Part shown: positions 34,436 to 43,145 of the stretch, piece after piece
How the letters are laid out: each line of letters begins with the position of its first letter
How positions within the stretch are numbered: position 1 is the stretch's first letter
From: CAVYGN01 sp964413265
GTDB lineage: Bacteria; Spirochaetota; Brevinematia; Brevinematales; JAOACQ01
Reading direction: 5' to 3'
DNA: 64,000 nt
Assembly (NCBI GenBank): GCA_964413265.1
Contig: CAYPRX010000037.1
Span: forward strand, 1-64,000
The notes under the pieces: model-generated
Databases searched by the model: none
The model's input: only the letters and a program-made list of their open reading frames with translations
Told to the model about the DNA's origin: nothing
Made by a program: the position numbers and the translations under genes

Positions 34436-36169
34436 ATGTTTCAGGGGCAGTCCACTGTATTGTCAAACGAGTCGGTTTCCGACTGGCTGATAAAAGAAGA
34501 GCCTATCCTTGTAAAAAAAATATATGACTTTTTTTTCCACACCGACAGAGATGTTTCTTTCGACAGCGAAGAGAATATGAGAAGACTTGCCGATGTCTCG
34601 GCATATTTTTCGAAAAATGCACCTGAGGTTTATTCCGGGCTCGATAAGTACGAAAAACTTCTTATTTATATAATGAAAAGCGGCTTCGGATGGATTGTAT
34701 ATGATAATATCGATTCAAACCTGAAAATTATATCCAAGATCTTCCATTTCGAATATGAAGAACTGAAAAAGGCTGTTGATTCTCTGTTTAAGAAGTACCT
34801 ACTCTTTAAATTCGAAAGATTGAAAAATTACAGCTTTTTTTTCTCTCCGCCCGTATTTTTAAGAAGCATCGCTGATGATATAAATAAAGAGGAGATTTTC
34901 GGTGAGAAAGACTGCCCTCTCGTTTCAATGGACCTGCTGAGCCGCCAGTACATCCCTCTGATAGCCGGTCTGATCTCTTATATTGTTACTTTCTCTCCCA
35001 GAAGTTCTGAGAATAACGAAATACATAAGATTGATCTATCTAAAATGCTTGAATTTTTTTCAGATTTCGCGGAAAGAGAATATCTTGAACTTCTTATAAA
35101 AAAACTTACCCGTTTCGGTTTTTTTCAGAAATTCAATAACAGAATTATTATTAATAAATCGCTGTTTGACGCAATTATAAATCTTTCCATTAACGAACAG
35201 CTTTTCATAATCTTCCTTTATGAATTCATGGATAAATTTGATTTTGGCAAGAGTGCTTTTATGACTTTGAAAATACTGGCTGTTCAGACGTTTAGACGCA
35301 AATCGGGGATACCGCTAAGGGAACTTTTCTTTCACTTTCTGAATAATGAGATTTACATATCATTAAAAAATGAACCTAAAAATCTAAGGTTTATGCTCAA
35401 GCAGGAAGAACTTAAATTCATGTTTTTTTTGAAAAGCCTTGAAACCGAAAATATTGCTGTTTTACACAGAAAATATCCCGATATGATATCCATTGCTACA
35501 GATTATATTATAATGAATGAACCTCAGGCATCTCTGCTCAATAATATGGATTTCACAAACAGGTTCCAGGATGATAAATTTATCGTGGAGACGAATTTTG
35601 AAATAATAGTGGAACCGTTTATCCGTCCGGATATAATATTCTGGCTTGCACTGATTGCTGAGCCTCTTACTATCCAGACCATATCTATTTTCAGGATAAC
35701 TAAGGAATCAATATACAGGTCTTTTGCTTATGGCATAAAAAAAGATGAAATTCTGGAGTTTTTAACTTCTCATTCCAGACACCCGGTACCAGAAATAGTC
35801 AGCGAGGGTATAAAAAGCTTTATTAATAGTCTTTCTCTTGAAAATATGAATAGTTACAAGATTATTCAGGTCAGCGCACATTTTTCATCGAAAGTTAAGG
35901 ATCGCTTCATGAATGAAATAATTGAAGTAGAACCTCATACATTTCTTGTTTTTGAACCTCAACTTCTCAAGAAGATTGAGGAATTCTGCATGAAAGAACG
36001 GCTTCCAATTCGATATATAAATGATTTTTTAAACGAAAAATACAATTCGTCCCTTATCCATAGAATGTTTTCTCATAATATAAAGCATCTTCATACTATG
36101 AAAGACTTTTTTGATTATTACGGCAATGAGCCTATAGGTATTAATCTGAAAATTGACAACGGAATATAG
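34436..36169 (+). CDS. XPB-associated protein with Helicase_C_3 (XPB/Ssl2-like N-terminal) domain
   Basis: 577 residues. The C-terminal third (about 385-490) fits the Helicase_C_3 / 'XPB/Ssl2-like, N-terminal' family: IVEPFIRPDIIFWLALIAEP, the core FRITKESIYRSFAYG, DEILEFLTSHSRHPVPE and a closing helix. The first 380 residues are helical with winged-helix-like stretches (KLTRFGFFQKFNNRIIINKS) and no catalytic motif. Such genes commonly accompany bacterial XPB, so it is most likely a dedicated partner or loader, playing the part Bax1 or TFIIH subunits play elsewhere (inference). Shine-Dalgarno GAGGGGGG before the ATG; 12-nt gap from XPB. Confidence 0.78.
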   Translation: MFQGQSTVLSNESVSDWLIKEEPILVKKIYDFFFHTDRDVSFDSEENMRRLADVSAYFSKNAPEVYSGLDKYEKLLIYIMKSGFGWIVYDNIDSNLKIISKIFHFEYEELKKAVDSLFKKYLLFKFERLKNYSFFFSPPVFLRSIADDINKEEIFGEKDCPLVSMDLLSRQYIPLIAGLISYIVTFSPRSSENNEIHKIDLSKMLEFFSDFAEREYLELLIKKLTRFGFFQKFNNRIIINKSLFDAIINLSINEQLFIIFLYEFMDKFDFGKSAFMTLKILAVQTFRRKSGIPLRELFFHFLNNEIYISLKNEPKNLRFMLKQEELKFMFFLKSLETENIAVLHRKYPDMISIATDYIIMNEPQASLLNNMDFTNRFQDDKFIVETNFEIIVEPFIRPDIIFWLALIAEPLTIQTISIFRITKESIYRSFAYGIKKDEILEFLTSHSRHPVPEIVSEGIKSFINSLSLENMNSYKIIQVSAHFSSKVKDRFMNEIIEVEPHTFLVFEPQLLKKIEEFCMKERLPIRYINDFLNEKYNSSLIHRMFSHNIKHLHTMKDFFDYYGNEPIGINLKIDNGI

Positions 36170-36194
36170 CGGTGGTTCAAAATTAAGGTAAAAT

Positions 36195-36223
36195 TTGTTA
36201 TTTGATTTATCTTAAATTATAAT
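36195..36223 (+). promoter_or_regulatory. Putative sigma70 promoter of the EIIA-GerMN pair
   Basis: TTGTTA (36195-36200, 4/6), 17-bp spacer, perfect TATAAT (36218-36223). Start near 36230, about 40 nt before the ATG at 36271, whose Shine-Dalgarno is AGGAGG. Confidence 0.55.
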
Positions 36224-36270
36224 AAGAGATTATAATATTAAAAACCTTTCTGATGAAAGGAGGATGGGGT

Positions 36271-36738
36271 ATGAGATTATCTGAATTATTAAAACCTGAA
36301 TTTGTTAAAATAGGATTGAATGGCAGGACGAAGGATGAACTCCTGCAGGAAATTGCAGGATTTATTTCTGAGGCTCATACGGCAATAGATAAAAAGGATG
36401 CATATAAAGCTATATCAGAGAGAGAAAAGAAGGGTTCGACAGGTCTCGGTAACGGCCTGGCTATACCTCATGGCCGGAGTCCCAAGGTGAGCGGTATGCA
36501 TTTAGTAGTAATTTATGATGAAAAAGGTAAGGATTTTGAGGCTTATGATAAAAAATTGTCTCATCTGTTCTTTGCAGCTGTAACATCGGAGGATTACAGC
36601 CCGCATGAGCAGCTCGAAGTCCTGCGGATCATAGCGGAAATTTATGAAAAAACAGATATAGGAATGTCGATTTCAGGAGTCAAGAATTCCATGGATGTCT
36701 ATAATTTATTGATGAAAAAGGAAGAAGAAATATCATAA
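36271..36738 (+). CDS. PTS EIIA-like protein (fructose/nitrogen type, PtsN-like)
   Basis: 155 residues. The EIIA type-2 fold is recognisable: LLKPEFVKIGLNGRTKDELLQE, the phosphorylatable His in GLAIPHGRSPKV (about residue 72), and the C-terminal LRIIAEIYEKTD helix. With no EIIB/EIIC gene next to it, a regulatory PtsN-type role is more likely than sugar uptake; EI and HPr are not in the window. An upstream ATG at 36253 is followed by the AGGAGG that serves the ATG at 36271, so the latter is the start. A GerMN protein follows 12 nt later. Confidence 0.87.
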   Translation: MRLSELLKPEFVKIGLNGRTKDELLQEIAGFISEAHTAIDKKDAYKAISEREKKGSTGLGNGLAIPHGRSPKVSGMHLVVIYDEKGKDFEAYDKKLSHLFFAAVTSEDYSPHEQLEVLRIIAEIYEKTDIGMSISGVKNSMDVYNLLMKKEEEIS

Positions 36739-36750
36739 AGAGGCTTTTTT

Positions 36751-37470
36751 ATGCCTCAAAAAAGAAGAAGAAGAAAGAGCGGTAAATATGCTCCCCTGAT
36801 ATGGATAATTACCGCAGCCCTTATCGCTTTCTTTATCGGATATTCCAATATTTTTAAAACTCTGATAGTATCGCAAAAAAATCAGCATACCGATTCTAAA
36901 AACAATTCGTTTAACCTTACTAATATCATTCCTATAACACCTGTTCAGGGGAGCACATCGAGCTCGAAGTTTTCAGCTTCATCTGAGACTTTTTCGGCGG
37001 TATCTAACCGGACGACTAATCAGCAACTTACAAATAATACGGAACAAACAGTGAGGGTTAAAATCTATCTGGCAAACCGAGGAGATAAAGAGATCAGTCT
37101 TGTAGAAAAGACAGTCCTTCTGCCGAAGACTCAATCTATGCTGAGGGATACGCTTCAGCTGCTTATAGGTTATAATGATGACAAACTGATCAATCTTGTT
37201 CCAATTAAAACCAAGATAAGGAAGATAACAATCAGGGATGGAATCGCATTGATCGACCTGAGCGATGATTTTGCCTATAATTCGAATGGTGTTCTAGGTT
37301 ATGAGGTTCAGGTTTATCAGATTGTTTATACTGCCACACAATTCAGAAATGTTAAGGCTGTAGCTTTTTATATAAATGGTAAACTGGCAGATTATTTAGG
37401 CGGGGATGGATATCCCGTGCATAACCCCGTGTATCCATTTTCTTACATGCCTAAGTTTCCATTGGAATAA
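36751..37470 (+). CDS. Membrane-anchored GerMN-domain protein
   Basis: 239 residues. A basic N-terminus (KRRRRKSGK) and one transmembrane helix (about 14-33) anchor it with the C-terminus outside. A Ser/Thr/Asn-rich linker (about 45-98) leads to a GerMN domain (about 100-220): VRVKIYLAN, LRDTLQLLIGY, IALIDLSDDFAYN and AVAFYINGKLADYLG. GerMN is known from GerM, LpqB and envelope proteins; it is not by itself a sign of sporulation. The Pro/Tyr tail (VHNPVYPFSYMPK) is unusual. AGAGG lies 7 nt upstream. Likely a periplasmic cell-wall-associated protein. Confidence 0.8.
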   Translation: MPQKRRRRKSGKYAPLIWIITAALIAFFIGYSNIFKTLIVSQKNQHTDSKNNSFNLTNIIPITPVQGSTSSSKFSASSETFSAVSNRTTNQQLTNNTEQTVRVKIYLANRGDKEISLVEKTVLLPKTQSMLRDTLQLLIGYNDDKLINLVPIKTKIRKITIRDGIALIDLSDDFAYNSNGVLGYEVQVYQIVYTATQFRNVKAVAFYINGKLADYLGGDGYPVHNPVYPFSYMPKFPLE

Positions 37471-37486
37471 TTCATCGTTTGTTTTT

Positions 37487-38917
37487 TCAAACTTTGATTG
37501 TCAGTATGCTGCTCTTCACAACCTTTTCTCTGTATATATCTGGAAAATACTTTTTAACCATTTCGATAAGTTCCTCATCTGAAATCGCCGTTATTCTGCC
37601 TTCGTCATATTCCTTTTGAACCCATGCGTATATATCTTTGACAGCCGTATTGTCTTTTTGGATTTCTTCTGACTTTTCAAGGTTGAAATAAATATTGATC
37701 CATTTACAGATGCCAGCGGTACCCGTTTTATCGGTTATTGTGACTTCAGGTGGCCTGCCGAGGATCCTGTTTGTATCGAATATATTGTATATCTCCTCGT
37801 CTTTCAGTAAACCGTCGGCATGTATTCCAGCCTTGGTTGTATTGAAATCCTTGCCTACAAAGGGCATATTGCTGGGAATTATGGTGTCAGTGTATTTCTC
37901 AAGATAATTCCGGATTTTTGTAATGACAGACAGGTCCATCCCGTTAGTATTGCCGAAAAGCTGGGCATATTCTATGGCCATTGCCTCAAGTGGAGTATTG
38001 CCTGTACGTTCGCCGAAGCCGAGAATTGTCGTATTTACGGCGCAGCAGCCGTAAAGCCAGGCCGTAGCTGCATTTACTGTTGCTTTGTAAAAATCATTAT
38101 GCCCATGCCATTCAAGTTGTTCAGAAGGAACACCTGCATATTCTTTAAGAGCATAAATTATACCCTGGACGGAGCGAGGGAGCGAAGTACCTGGATAGCT
38201 TACTCCAAGACCGAGAGTATCACAGGCACGAATTTTTATAGGAACTTTCGATTCATCGGAAAGTTTCATAAGTTCCGCTGCAAAGGGTACAACAAATCCG
38301 TAAAAATCGGCTCTGGTTATATCTTCAAAGTGGCAGCGTGGAAGTATGCCGGCATTCAGAGCATCTTTTACAATACCAAGATATAGATCAAGGACTTCCT
38401 TGCGCGTAAGTTTCATTTTTTTGAAGATATGATAATCGGATACTGAAGTCAGTATGCCGGTTTCCTTTACGCCTATTTTCTTCACGAGCTCCCAGTCAGA
38501 TTTGTTCGCTCTGACCCAGGAGGTTATTTCGGGATATTTATAATCAAGCTCCATGCATTTTTCAAGAGATTCCCTGTCCCTCTTGCTGTATATGAAGAAT
38601 TCGGTCTGGCGAATCATTCCATTTTCACCACCGAGCTCCCTGAGATATTTGAAAATCTGTACAATATTCTCAACCTCATATGGAGGACGGGCCTGTTGAC
38701 CATCACGGAAAGAGGTATCGGTAATCCAGACTTCTTTCGGCGTCTGCATTGGAACAAACCTTTCATTAAAGGGGATCTTGGGTATTTCATTGTAAGGGAA
38801 TATATTTCGGTAGTATTGTCCTTCGTTTACATCAGATAGATTATAAACATCCGGCACGGCGCGAAGCCTCCCTGTCCTGTTAGATTTATAAAGAAGTTTC
38901 TCAAGACCTATCTCCAT
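37487..38917 (-). CDS. Re-citrate synthase-like enzyme of the isopropylmalate/homocitrate synthase family
   Basis: 476 residues with a DRE-TIM barrel. The catalytic start of the barrel is ITDTSFRDGQQARPPYEVE (about residues 65-83); the metal-site motif HGHNDFYKATVNA and the loop GFGERTGNTPLEAM are present. 'RDGQQARPPY' with a roughly 60-residue N-terminal extension is, as I recall it, the pattern of Clostridium kluyveri and Syntrophus Re-type citrate synthase rather than LeuA (which has 'RDGEQ'); the C-terminal LeuA regulatory domain is missing. Probable reaction: oxaloacetate + acetyl-CoA to citrate in anaerobes lacking Si-citrate synthase. Homocitrate or isopropylmalate synthesis cannot be excluded. 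GGAGG precedes the ATG. The LeuC/LeuD-like dehydratase is 3 kb away. Confidence 0.72.
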   Translation of the reverse strand: MEIGLEKLLYKSNRTGRLRAVPDVYNLSDVNEGQYYRNIFPYNEIPKIPFNERFVPMQTPKEVWITDTSFRDGQQARPPYEVENIVQIFKYLRELGGENGMIRQTEFFIYSKRDRESLEKCMELDYKYPEITSWVRANKSDWELVKKIGVKETGILTSVSDYHIFKKMKLTRKEVLDLYLGIVKDALNAGILPRCHFEDITRADFYGFVVPFAAELMKLSDESKVPIKIRACDTLGLGVSYPGTSLPRSVQGIIYALKEYAGVPSEQLEWHGHNDFYKATVNAATAWLYGCCAVNTTILGFGERTGNTPLEAMAIEYAQLFGNTNGMDLSVITKIRNYLEKYTDTIIPSNMPFVGKDFNTTKAGIHADGLLKDEEIYNIFDTNRILGRPPEVTITDKTGTAGICKWINIYFNLEKSEEIQKDNTAVKDIYAWVQKEYDEGRITAISDEELIEMVKKYFPDIYREKVVKSSILTIKV

Positions 38918-39056
38918 ATTAATCGCCTCCGGTTTTAATGATGAAAAAATTATAATTTAAAAATTAAAAAAACAAAATCTTAACTACAATGTCAAATATG
39001 GCGAACATTTTAATTAGTATCTAAAATAATGATAATACAAAGAAATGGAGTAACTG

Positions 39057-39743
39057 ATGAACGCTGTTCTTTTCGACATTGATGGGACCCTGCTCAGTTC
39101 ACATGGGGTGGGGCGCCACGCTTTTGAAAAAGCCTTGCAGGAATTGGTGGGGATGGATATCGATATGAGCAAGATCGACTGGTTCGGCAGGACTGATTAC
39201 GATATATGTGCGACTGCCCTGGAAACTGCTGGCTACCAGGGTAATATACCGGAAATTATCCCTCATATATTCGGCTTATATATAAGCTATTTTGATGATT
39301 TTGTCCTTTCTGATAAAAATTTAATTGAACCTATACCTTATGCCGGAGAACTTCTGATGGCTCTTCATGACTGCTGTCCTGGCCTTTTGACAGGAAATGT
39401 CATGGAAGCTGCTTTTAAAAAGTTAAAGAAAGTTGGATTTGACAGTTACTTTCCATATGGGATTGGTGGCTTCGGCAGCGATGCCCGCGACAGGAACACC
39501 CTCTTTTATCCGGCTTTAGAAAGGATGAAAAAATACTATAATACCCCTCATTTCGAAAGGGTTATTTTAATAGGGGATTCACCGAGAGACATTGAATGTG
39601 CAAAGATCAATGGAGCATTATCTTTGGCAGTAGCGACAGGTAATATGAATTACAAAACGCTTGCCGCATATGGCCCCGATTATATTTTTGATAATTTTAA
39701 AGACAGGGATAAAATTATTGAGTTATTGACACGGACACTTTAA
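39057..39743 (+). CDS. HAD-superfamily hydrolase, phosphoglycolate phosphatase-like
   Basis: 228 residues. Motif I LFDIDGTLLSS (nucleophile and acid/base Asp), motif II LLTGN, and motif III/IV ILIGDSPRDIECAK are intact; a helical cap lies between motifs I and II. Soluble phosphatase; substrate unknown. TGGAG precedes the ATG. It converges with bacterioferritin and overlaps its 3' end by 4 nt. Confidence 0.85.
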   Translation: MNAVLFDIDGTLLSSHGVGRHAFEKALQELVGMDIDMSKIDWFGRTDYDICATALETAGYQGNIPEIIPHIFGLYISYFDDFVLSDKNLIEPIPYAGELLMALHDCCPGLLTGNVMEAAFKKLKKVGFDSYFPYGIGGFGSDARDRNTLFYPALERMKKYYNTPHFERVILIGDSPRDIECAKINGALSLAVATGNMNYKTLAAYGPDYIFDNFKDRDKIIELLTRTL

Positions 39744-40210
39744 TCCTTTAGCTGAGTTGTCAGGAAAACAGGCAGCCCCATTTGCTCAATCTCATCTTGA
39801 AGATTTTCTATTTCATCAATATGCCTGTCTTCGTCGTTTAGTATCTTTTCAAGAATTTCCCGTGTCGCGTAGTCGGCTACATCACCTGCCTGTTTGATTG
39901 CAGCATTATAGGCTTTAACAGCGCCGTCTTCGAGGAAATGATCGTTTGCCAGCTGTTTAGGTATTTCTGTTCCAATCTTAATCTCCCTGTAGTTTGAAAC
40001 AATGGGGAAACCTTCAAGGAATAATATCCTGCTTATCAGTTTTTCTGCATGCTTCATTTCATCTATCGCCCTTTTTTGAAAATGATTGCCAAGTTTTTCA
40101 TAACCCCAATTTTCGGCGATTTCTGAGTGAACCATGTACTGATTGATTGCAGTAAGTTCATCTGCAAGAAGTGAATTCAGGGTGTCGATTAAATCTTTGT
40201 TCCCCTTCAT
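39740..40210 (-). CDS. bfr: Bacterioferritin
   Basis: 156 residues, the usual length. All ferroxidase ligands are at E. coli numbering: Glu18, Glu51, His54, Glu94, Glu127 and His130; the haem-ligand Met52 is also kept (DEMKHAEKL). It should form a 24-subunit iron-storage shell that consumes O2 or H2O2 while oxidising Fe(II), protecting the Fe-S and hydrogenase machinery coded nearby. Shine-Dalgarno ATAGGAGG; strong promoter at 40253-40281. Confidence 0.94.
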   Translation of the reverse strand: MKGNKDLIDTLNSLLADELTAINQYMVHSEIAENWGYEKLGNHFQKRAIDEMKHAEKLISRILFLEGFPIVSNYREIKIGTEIPKQLANDHFLEDGAVKAYNAAIKQAGDVADYATREILEKILNDEDRHIDEIENLQDEIEQMGLPVFLTTQLKD

Positions 40211-40252
40211 ATTTTCTATCCTCCTATTTTCATTTTAATCGAAATATCAGCT

Positions 40253-40281
40253 AATATAAATAATTCCTCTTGTATTGTCAA
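40253..40281 (-). promoter_or_regulatory. Putative sigma70 promoter of bfr
   Basis: Minus strand perfect TTGACA (40281-40276), 17-bp spacer, TATATT (40258-40253, 5/6). Start near 40246, a 36-nt leader. I did not see a convincing Fur or PerR box. Confidence 0.62.
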
Positions 40282-40333
40282 ATATATTCGGACCGTTCAG
40301 GTTTATTTCATTTTCCGGGAGGGCTGACGGAGG

Positions 40334-41041
40334 TCATGAGGACATCAGCTTAATAAACATTCTAACCCGTTTGGCATTTGTTCCCATATCTCCCATGCCG
40401 ACCCTTGACAGGGAGCGGATATCGACAATGGTTCCTTTATTTTCCGGTGCAATTCTTATAACTATATCATCCTTGAAGCCGAACCAGAAAGTCGTGTCAT
40501 AGGCTTCAATTCTTCCTTCGTACCTTTTTTGATCTATTATCGACCATTTCAATGATTCGGCGGCTTTCAGGGCCTTATCAAACGCCTTTTCGGGAGTAGT
40601 GTTTAAGTGCATCGATTTTATATCGGGATAAGCGGAAATTTGTTTATCTGCTATATCTTTTCCACCGTATTCCGCCGGATTTATAGCGCCCTTCCTTAAG
40701 GGTAGAACTGATTCAAAGCGGGGAGGATTTGCAGTATCTGTTGTAATGTCATGAATCATGGGAGAATTGCTTGCGCCAAGTATTGAGACAACAAGGAGAC
40801 CGAATGTCAGCATGCCGAATATAAGACCCGCAAATGTCCAGCCAGGATTTTGAGAGCCTGACGATAATTTTAAGATTGATGTGATTATAGCCGCTAATCC
40901 GGTCAAAGACCCTGCAGATAATATGAGAAGACCGGCTGTGAATGGGTATATCCCGATCCTTGTACCGGGTCCTGAAATCAGGACCAGAATAATTGATAGA
41001 GATCCCAGGATAAAACCAATTTCAGTCAAAGGAATTTTCAT
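40334..41041 (-). CDS. Membrane protein with C-terminal DUF1499 domain
   Basis: 235 residues. Three transmembrane helices fill the first 95 residues (about 8-27, 33-58 and 67-88). The soluble part (about 95-235) carries DUF1499 marks: IHDITTDTANPPRFE, an SLKWSIID segment, IEAYDTTFWFGFKDDIVIRI and VDIRSLSRVGMGDMG. The family's function is unknown; it is often fused to or beside small membrane domains. The Shine-Dalgarno GAGGAG precedes the ATG. A weak promoter (TTGCCT with TATTTT at 17 bp) can be read upstream. Confidence 0.8.
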   Translation of the reverse strand: MKIPLTEIGFILGSLSIILVLISGPGTRIGIYPFTAGLLILSAGSLTGLAAIITSILKLSSGSQNPGWTFAGLIFGMLTFGLLVVSILGASNSPMIHDITTDTANPPRFESVLPLRKGAINPAEYGGKDIADKQISAYPDIKSMHLNTTPEKAFDKALKAAESLKWSIIDQKRYEGRIEAYDTTFWFGFKDDIVIRIAPENKGTIVDIRSLSRVGMGDMGTNAKRVRMFIKLMSS

Positions 41042-41169
41042 AATTTGTTCTCCTCATATAATTATTTTAATTTAAAATAATTAAATAATTGGAAAAAGGC
41101 AAAGCACGGGACTTTTATCCTCATAACTGCTTAATTATTATTCATCTGGAAAATATATTTAATTTAATA

Positions 41170-41198
41170 TTGACATCAACCGAAACTTTATATATACT
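41170..41198 (+). promoter_or_regulatory. Putative sigma70 promoter of the cupin regulator-dehydratase operon
   Basis: Perfect TTGACA (41170-41175), 17-bp spacer, TATACT (41193-41198, 5/6). Transcription would start near 41205, inside the tandem repeat at 41193-41210. Confidence 0.66.
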
Positions 41199-41210
41199 TA
41201 ATATACTTAA
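41193..41210 (+). repeat. Tandem 9-bp repeat overlapping the -10 and start site; candidate operator
   Basis: TATACTTAA occurs twice in direct succession (41193-41201 and 41202-41210). The first copy contains the -10 hexamer and the second the predicted start. A protein bound here would block transcription; the HTH-cupin regulator encoded 35 nt downstream is the obvious candidate. Confidence 0.6.
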
Positions 41211-41244
41211 TTGATAATAAATAATTACAAGGGGTAGTAACGAT

Positions 41245-41814
41245 ATGAAATTTGCATTTGGTGATAAAATCAGAGAGGTAAGGGAAAGAAAAGGCATAAC
41301 CATGAAAGAGGTGGCGCGGCGTGCCGGTTTAAGCGAAAGCCTTATTTCTCAGATTGAACGGAACAGGATATCACCGGCTCTTGATACATTGTTATCCATT
41401 GTTGATATATTGAATATTGATCTTGAGTACCTTTTCAGTGATTATAAAAAGGAAAGGAATGTCAATATAGTCAAAAAAAAAGAGCGCAGGATGATAGTAG
41501 TAGAAGGGACGAAATATGAACAATTATCACACACTGCCGGCCTTGGAGAGGAGCATTCGATCGAGGCCTATTATCTTGAAATCGGACCGGGAGGTAAAAA
41601 GGGAAGCATTGAATACGGGCATACAGGGCATGAACTTGGGGTTATAATCGAGGGAGACGGAGAGTTTGAAATCGGTAAAAAATCATACATTCTTGATGCC
41701 GGTGACAGCATATCTTTTTCGTCCGATTCGCCTCATCTTCTGAAAAATTTGGGTACTGGCCCTCTAAAGGCCTTCTGGGTGGTAACTCCGCCCAAAATGA
41801 TATTTGGAAAATAA
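41245..41814 (+). CDS. XRE-family transcriptional regulator with C-terminal cupin sensor
   Basis: 189 residues. An XRE/Cro-type helix-turn-helix (about 8-62: GDKIREVRERKGITMKEVA, then RRAGLSESLISQIERNRISP) is followed by a small beta-barrel cupin domain (about 115-185) with HTGHELGVIIEGDGEFEIG and DAGDSISFSSDSPHLLKN; the His/Glu and His positions could bind metal or a small acid. Such regulators respond to metabolites such as amino acids, polyamines or organic acids. The gene is 14 nt upstream of the dehydratase large subunit and shares its promoter, so it probably autoregulates and controls that enzyme; the ligand may be the enzyme's substrate or product (inference). Confidence 0.88.
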   Translation: MKFAFGDKIREVRERKGITMKEVARRAGLSESLISQIERNRISPALDTLLSIVDILNIDLEYLFSDYKKERNVNIVKKKERRMIVVEGTKYEQLSHTAGLGEEHSIEAYYLEIGPGGKKGSIEYGHTGHELGVIIEGDGEFEIGKKSYILDAGDSISFSSDSPHLLKNLGTGPLKAFWVVTPPKMIFGK

Positions 41815-41828
41815 TTCGGAGGAATGAT

Positions 41829-43115
41829 ATGGGGAGAACAATTTCAGAGAAAATTTTTGACGCCCATCTTCTCGATAGGCCGTTTGAAGAAAGTTTCATT
41901 CTGAAGCTTGATACTGTTTTCTGTCATGAAATAACAACACCAGTAGCTATAAATGACCTGGTGGCTCGCGGCAAGGACAGGGTATTTGATCCTGACAGAA
42001 TAAAGGTAGTGATAGATCATGTTTCTCCGGCAAAGGACTCGAAAACTGCTGAACAGGGTAAAATTTTACGCGACTGGGCGAGGCGTAATAGTATTAAGGA
42101 TTTTTTCGATATAGGCTATAACGGCGTCTGCCATGCGATTTTTCCAGAAAAGGGTTTCGTAAGGCCTGGTTATACTGTAATAATGGGTGATTCTCATACC
42201 TGCACCCATGGAGCTTTCGGAGCCTTCGCCGCCGGCGTCGGCACAACTGATCTGGAGGTAGGTATTTTGAAAGGGGTATGCGCCTTTAAATATCCAAAAA
42301 CCATTAAGTTTTATCTGAAAGGAAACCTGCCCGAGGGAGTATTTGCAAAGGATGTGATCCTCTATATTATTTCGCAGATTGGTGTCAATGGTGCCACAGA
42401 CAGAGTCATGGAATTTACCGGTCCGATTGTTGATGCTATGTCAATGGAATCCAGAATGACGCTTTGCAATATGGCAGTTGAGGCAGGTGGTACAAGCGGG
42501 ATATGTTATCCTGACATGACAACAGTGGAATACTTATGGGAATTTATTAAGGATTCTTATTCTTCAAAGGAAAAAGCTCTGGCTGAATACTCAGGCTGGA
42601 TATCCGACATTGATTCAGTCTATCAAAAAATAATTGAGTTTGATCTAGGAGGGCTCGAACCTATGGTGACCTACGGATATAAACCTGACCAGGTAAAGAA
42701 GGTTCGGGAAATGGAAGGAACGCCTGTTGATCAGGTCTATATCGGCAGTTGCACTAATGGCAGGCTGGAGGATCTGGTAGAGGCAGCGAAAATCCTGAAA
42801 GGCAGGAAAATAGCAAAAGGAATAAGAGGAATACTCTCACCAGCGACACCGAGGGTTTATAGGGAGGCTTTAAAACAGGGAATAATCGAAATTTTTGCTG
42901 ATGCCGGTTTCTGTATAACCAATCCGACCTGCGGGGCATGCCTTGGTATGTCGAATGGTGTACTTGCCAGTGGAGAAGTTTGCGCCTCGACCACGAACAG
43001 GAATTTTTACGGTCGCATGGGGAAGGGCGGAATGGTACACCTGATGAGCCCTGCTACAGCAGCAGCTACGGCGTTAAAGGGAAGCATCACAAATTCTCCC
43101 TTATTCATGGGTTAA
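41829..43115 (+). CDS. Isopropylmalate/homoaconitate/aconitate hydratase-family large subunit
   Basis: 428 residues, aconitase superfamily, LeuC2/homoaconitase size class. The [4Fe-4S] cysteines are in IGSCTNGRLEDL and NPTCGACLGM, and GDSHTCTHGAFGAF is the family signature. It needs the small subunit encoded 30 nt downstream. In a leucine pathway it would be LeuC, but no leuA or leuB is present; the closest acyl-transferring partner here is the Re-citrate synthase-like gene, so a citrate-isocitrate (aconitase-like) function is possible. Operon: cupin regulator, large subunit, small subunit. Shine-Dalgarno CGGAGGA precedes the ATG. Confidence 0.84.
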   Translation: MGRTISEKIFDAHLLDRPFEESFILKLDTVFCHEITTPVAINDLVARGKDRVFDPDRIKVVIDHVSPAKDSKTAEQGKILRDWARRNSIKDFFDIGYNGVCHAIFPEKGFVRPGYTVIMGDSHTCTHGAFGAFAAGVGTTDLEVGILKGVCAFKYPKTIKFYLKGNLPEGVFAKDVILYIISQIGVNGATDRVMEFTGPIVDAMSMESRMTLCNMAVEAGGTSGICYPDMTTVEYLWEFIKDSYSSKEKALAEYSGWISDIDSVYQKIIEFDLGGLEPMVTYGYKPDQVKKVREMEGTPVDQVYIGSCTNGRLEDLVEAAKILKGRKIAKGIRGILSPATPRVYREALKQGIIEIFADAGFCITNPTCGACLGMSNGVLASGEVCASTTNRNFYGRMGKGGMVHLMSPATAAATALKGSITNSPLFMG

Positions 43116-43145
43116 AATAAATTTGAATAATTGCAGGAGCGGTAT

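Noticed and set aside
37820..38386. 188-codon open frame antisense to the Re-citrate synthase-like gene
   Set aside because: Cys/Phe/Lys-rich shadow of a well-conserved coding sequence; no signal or family.
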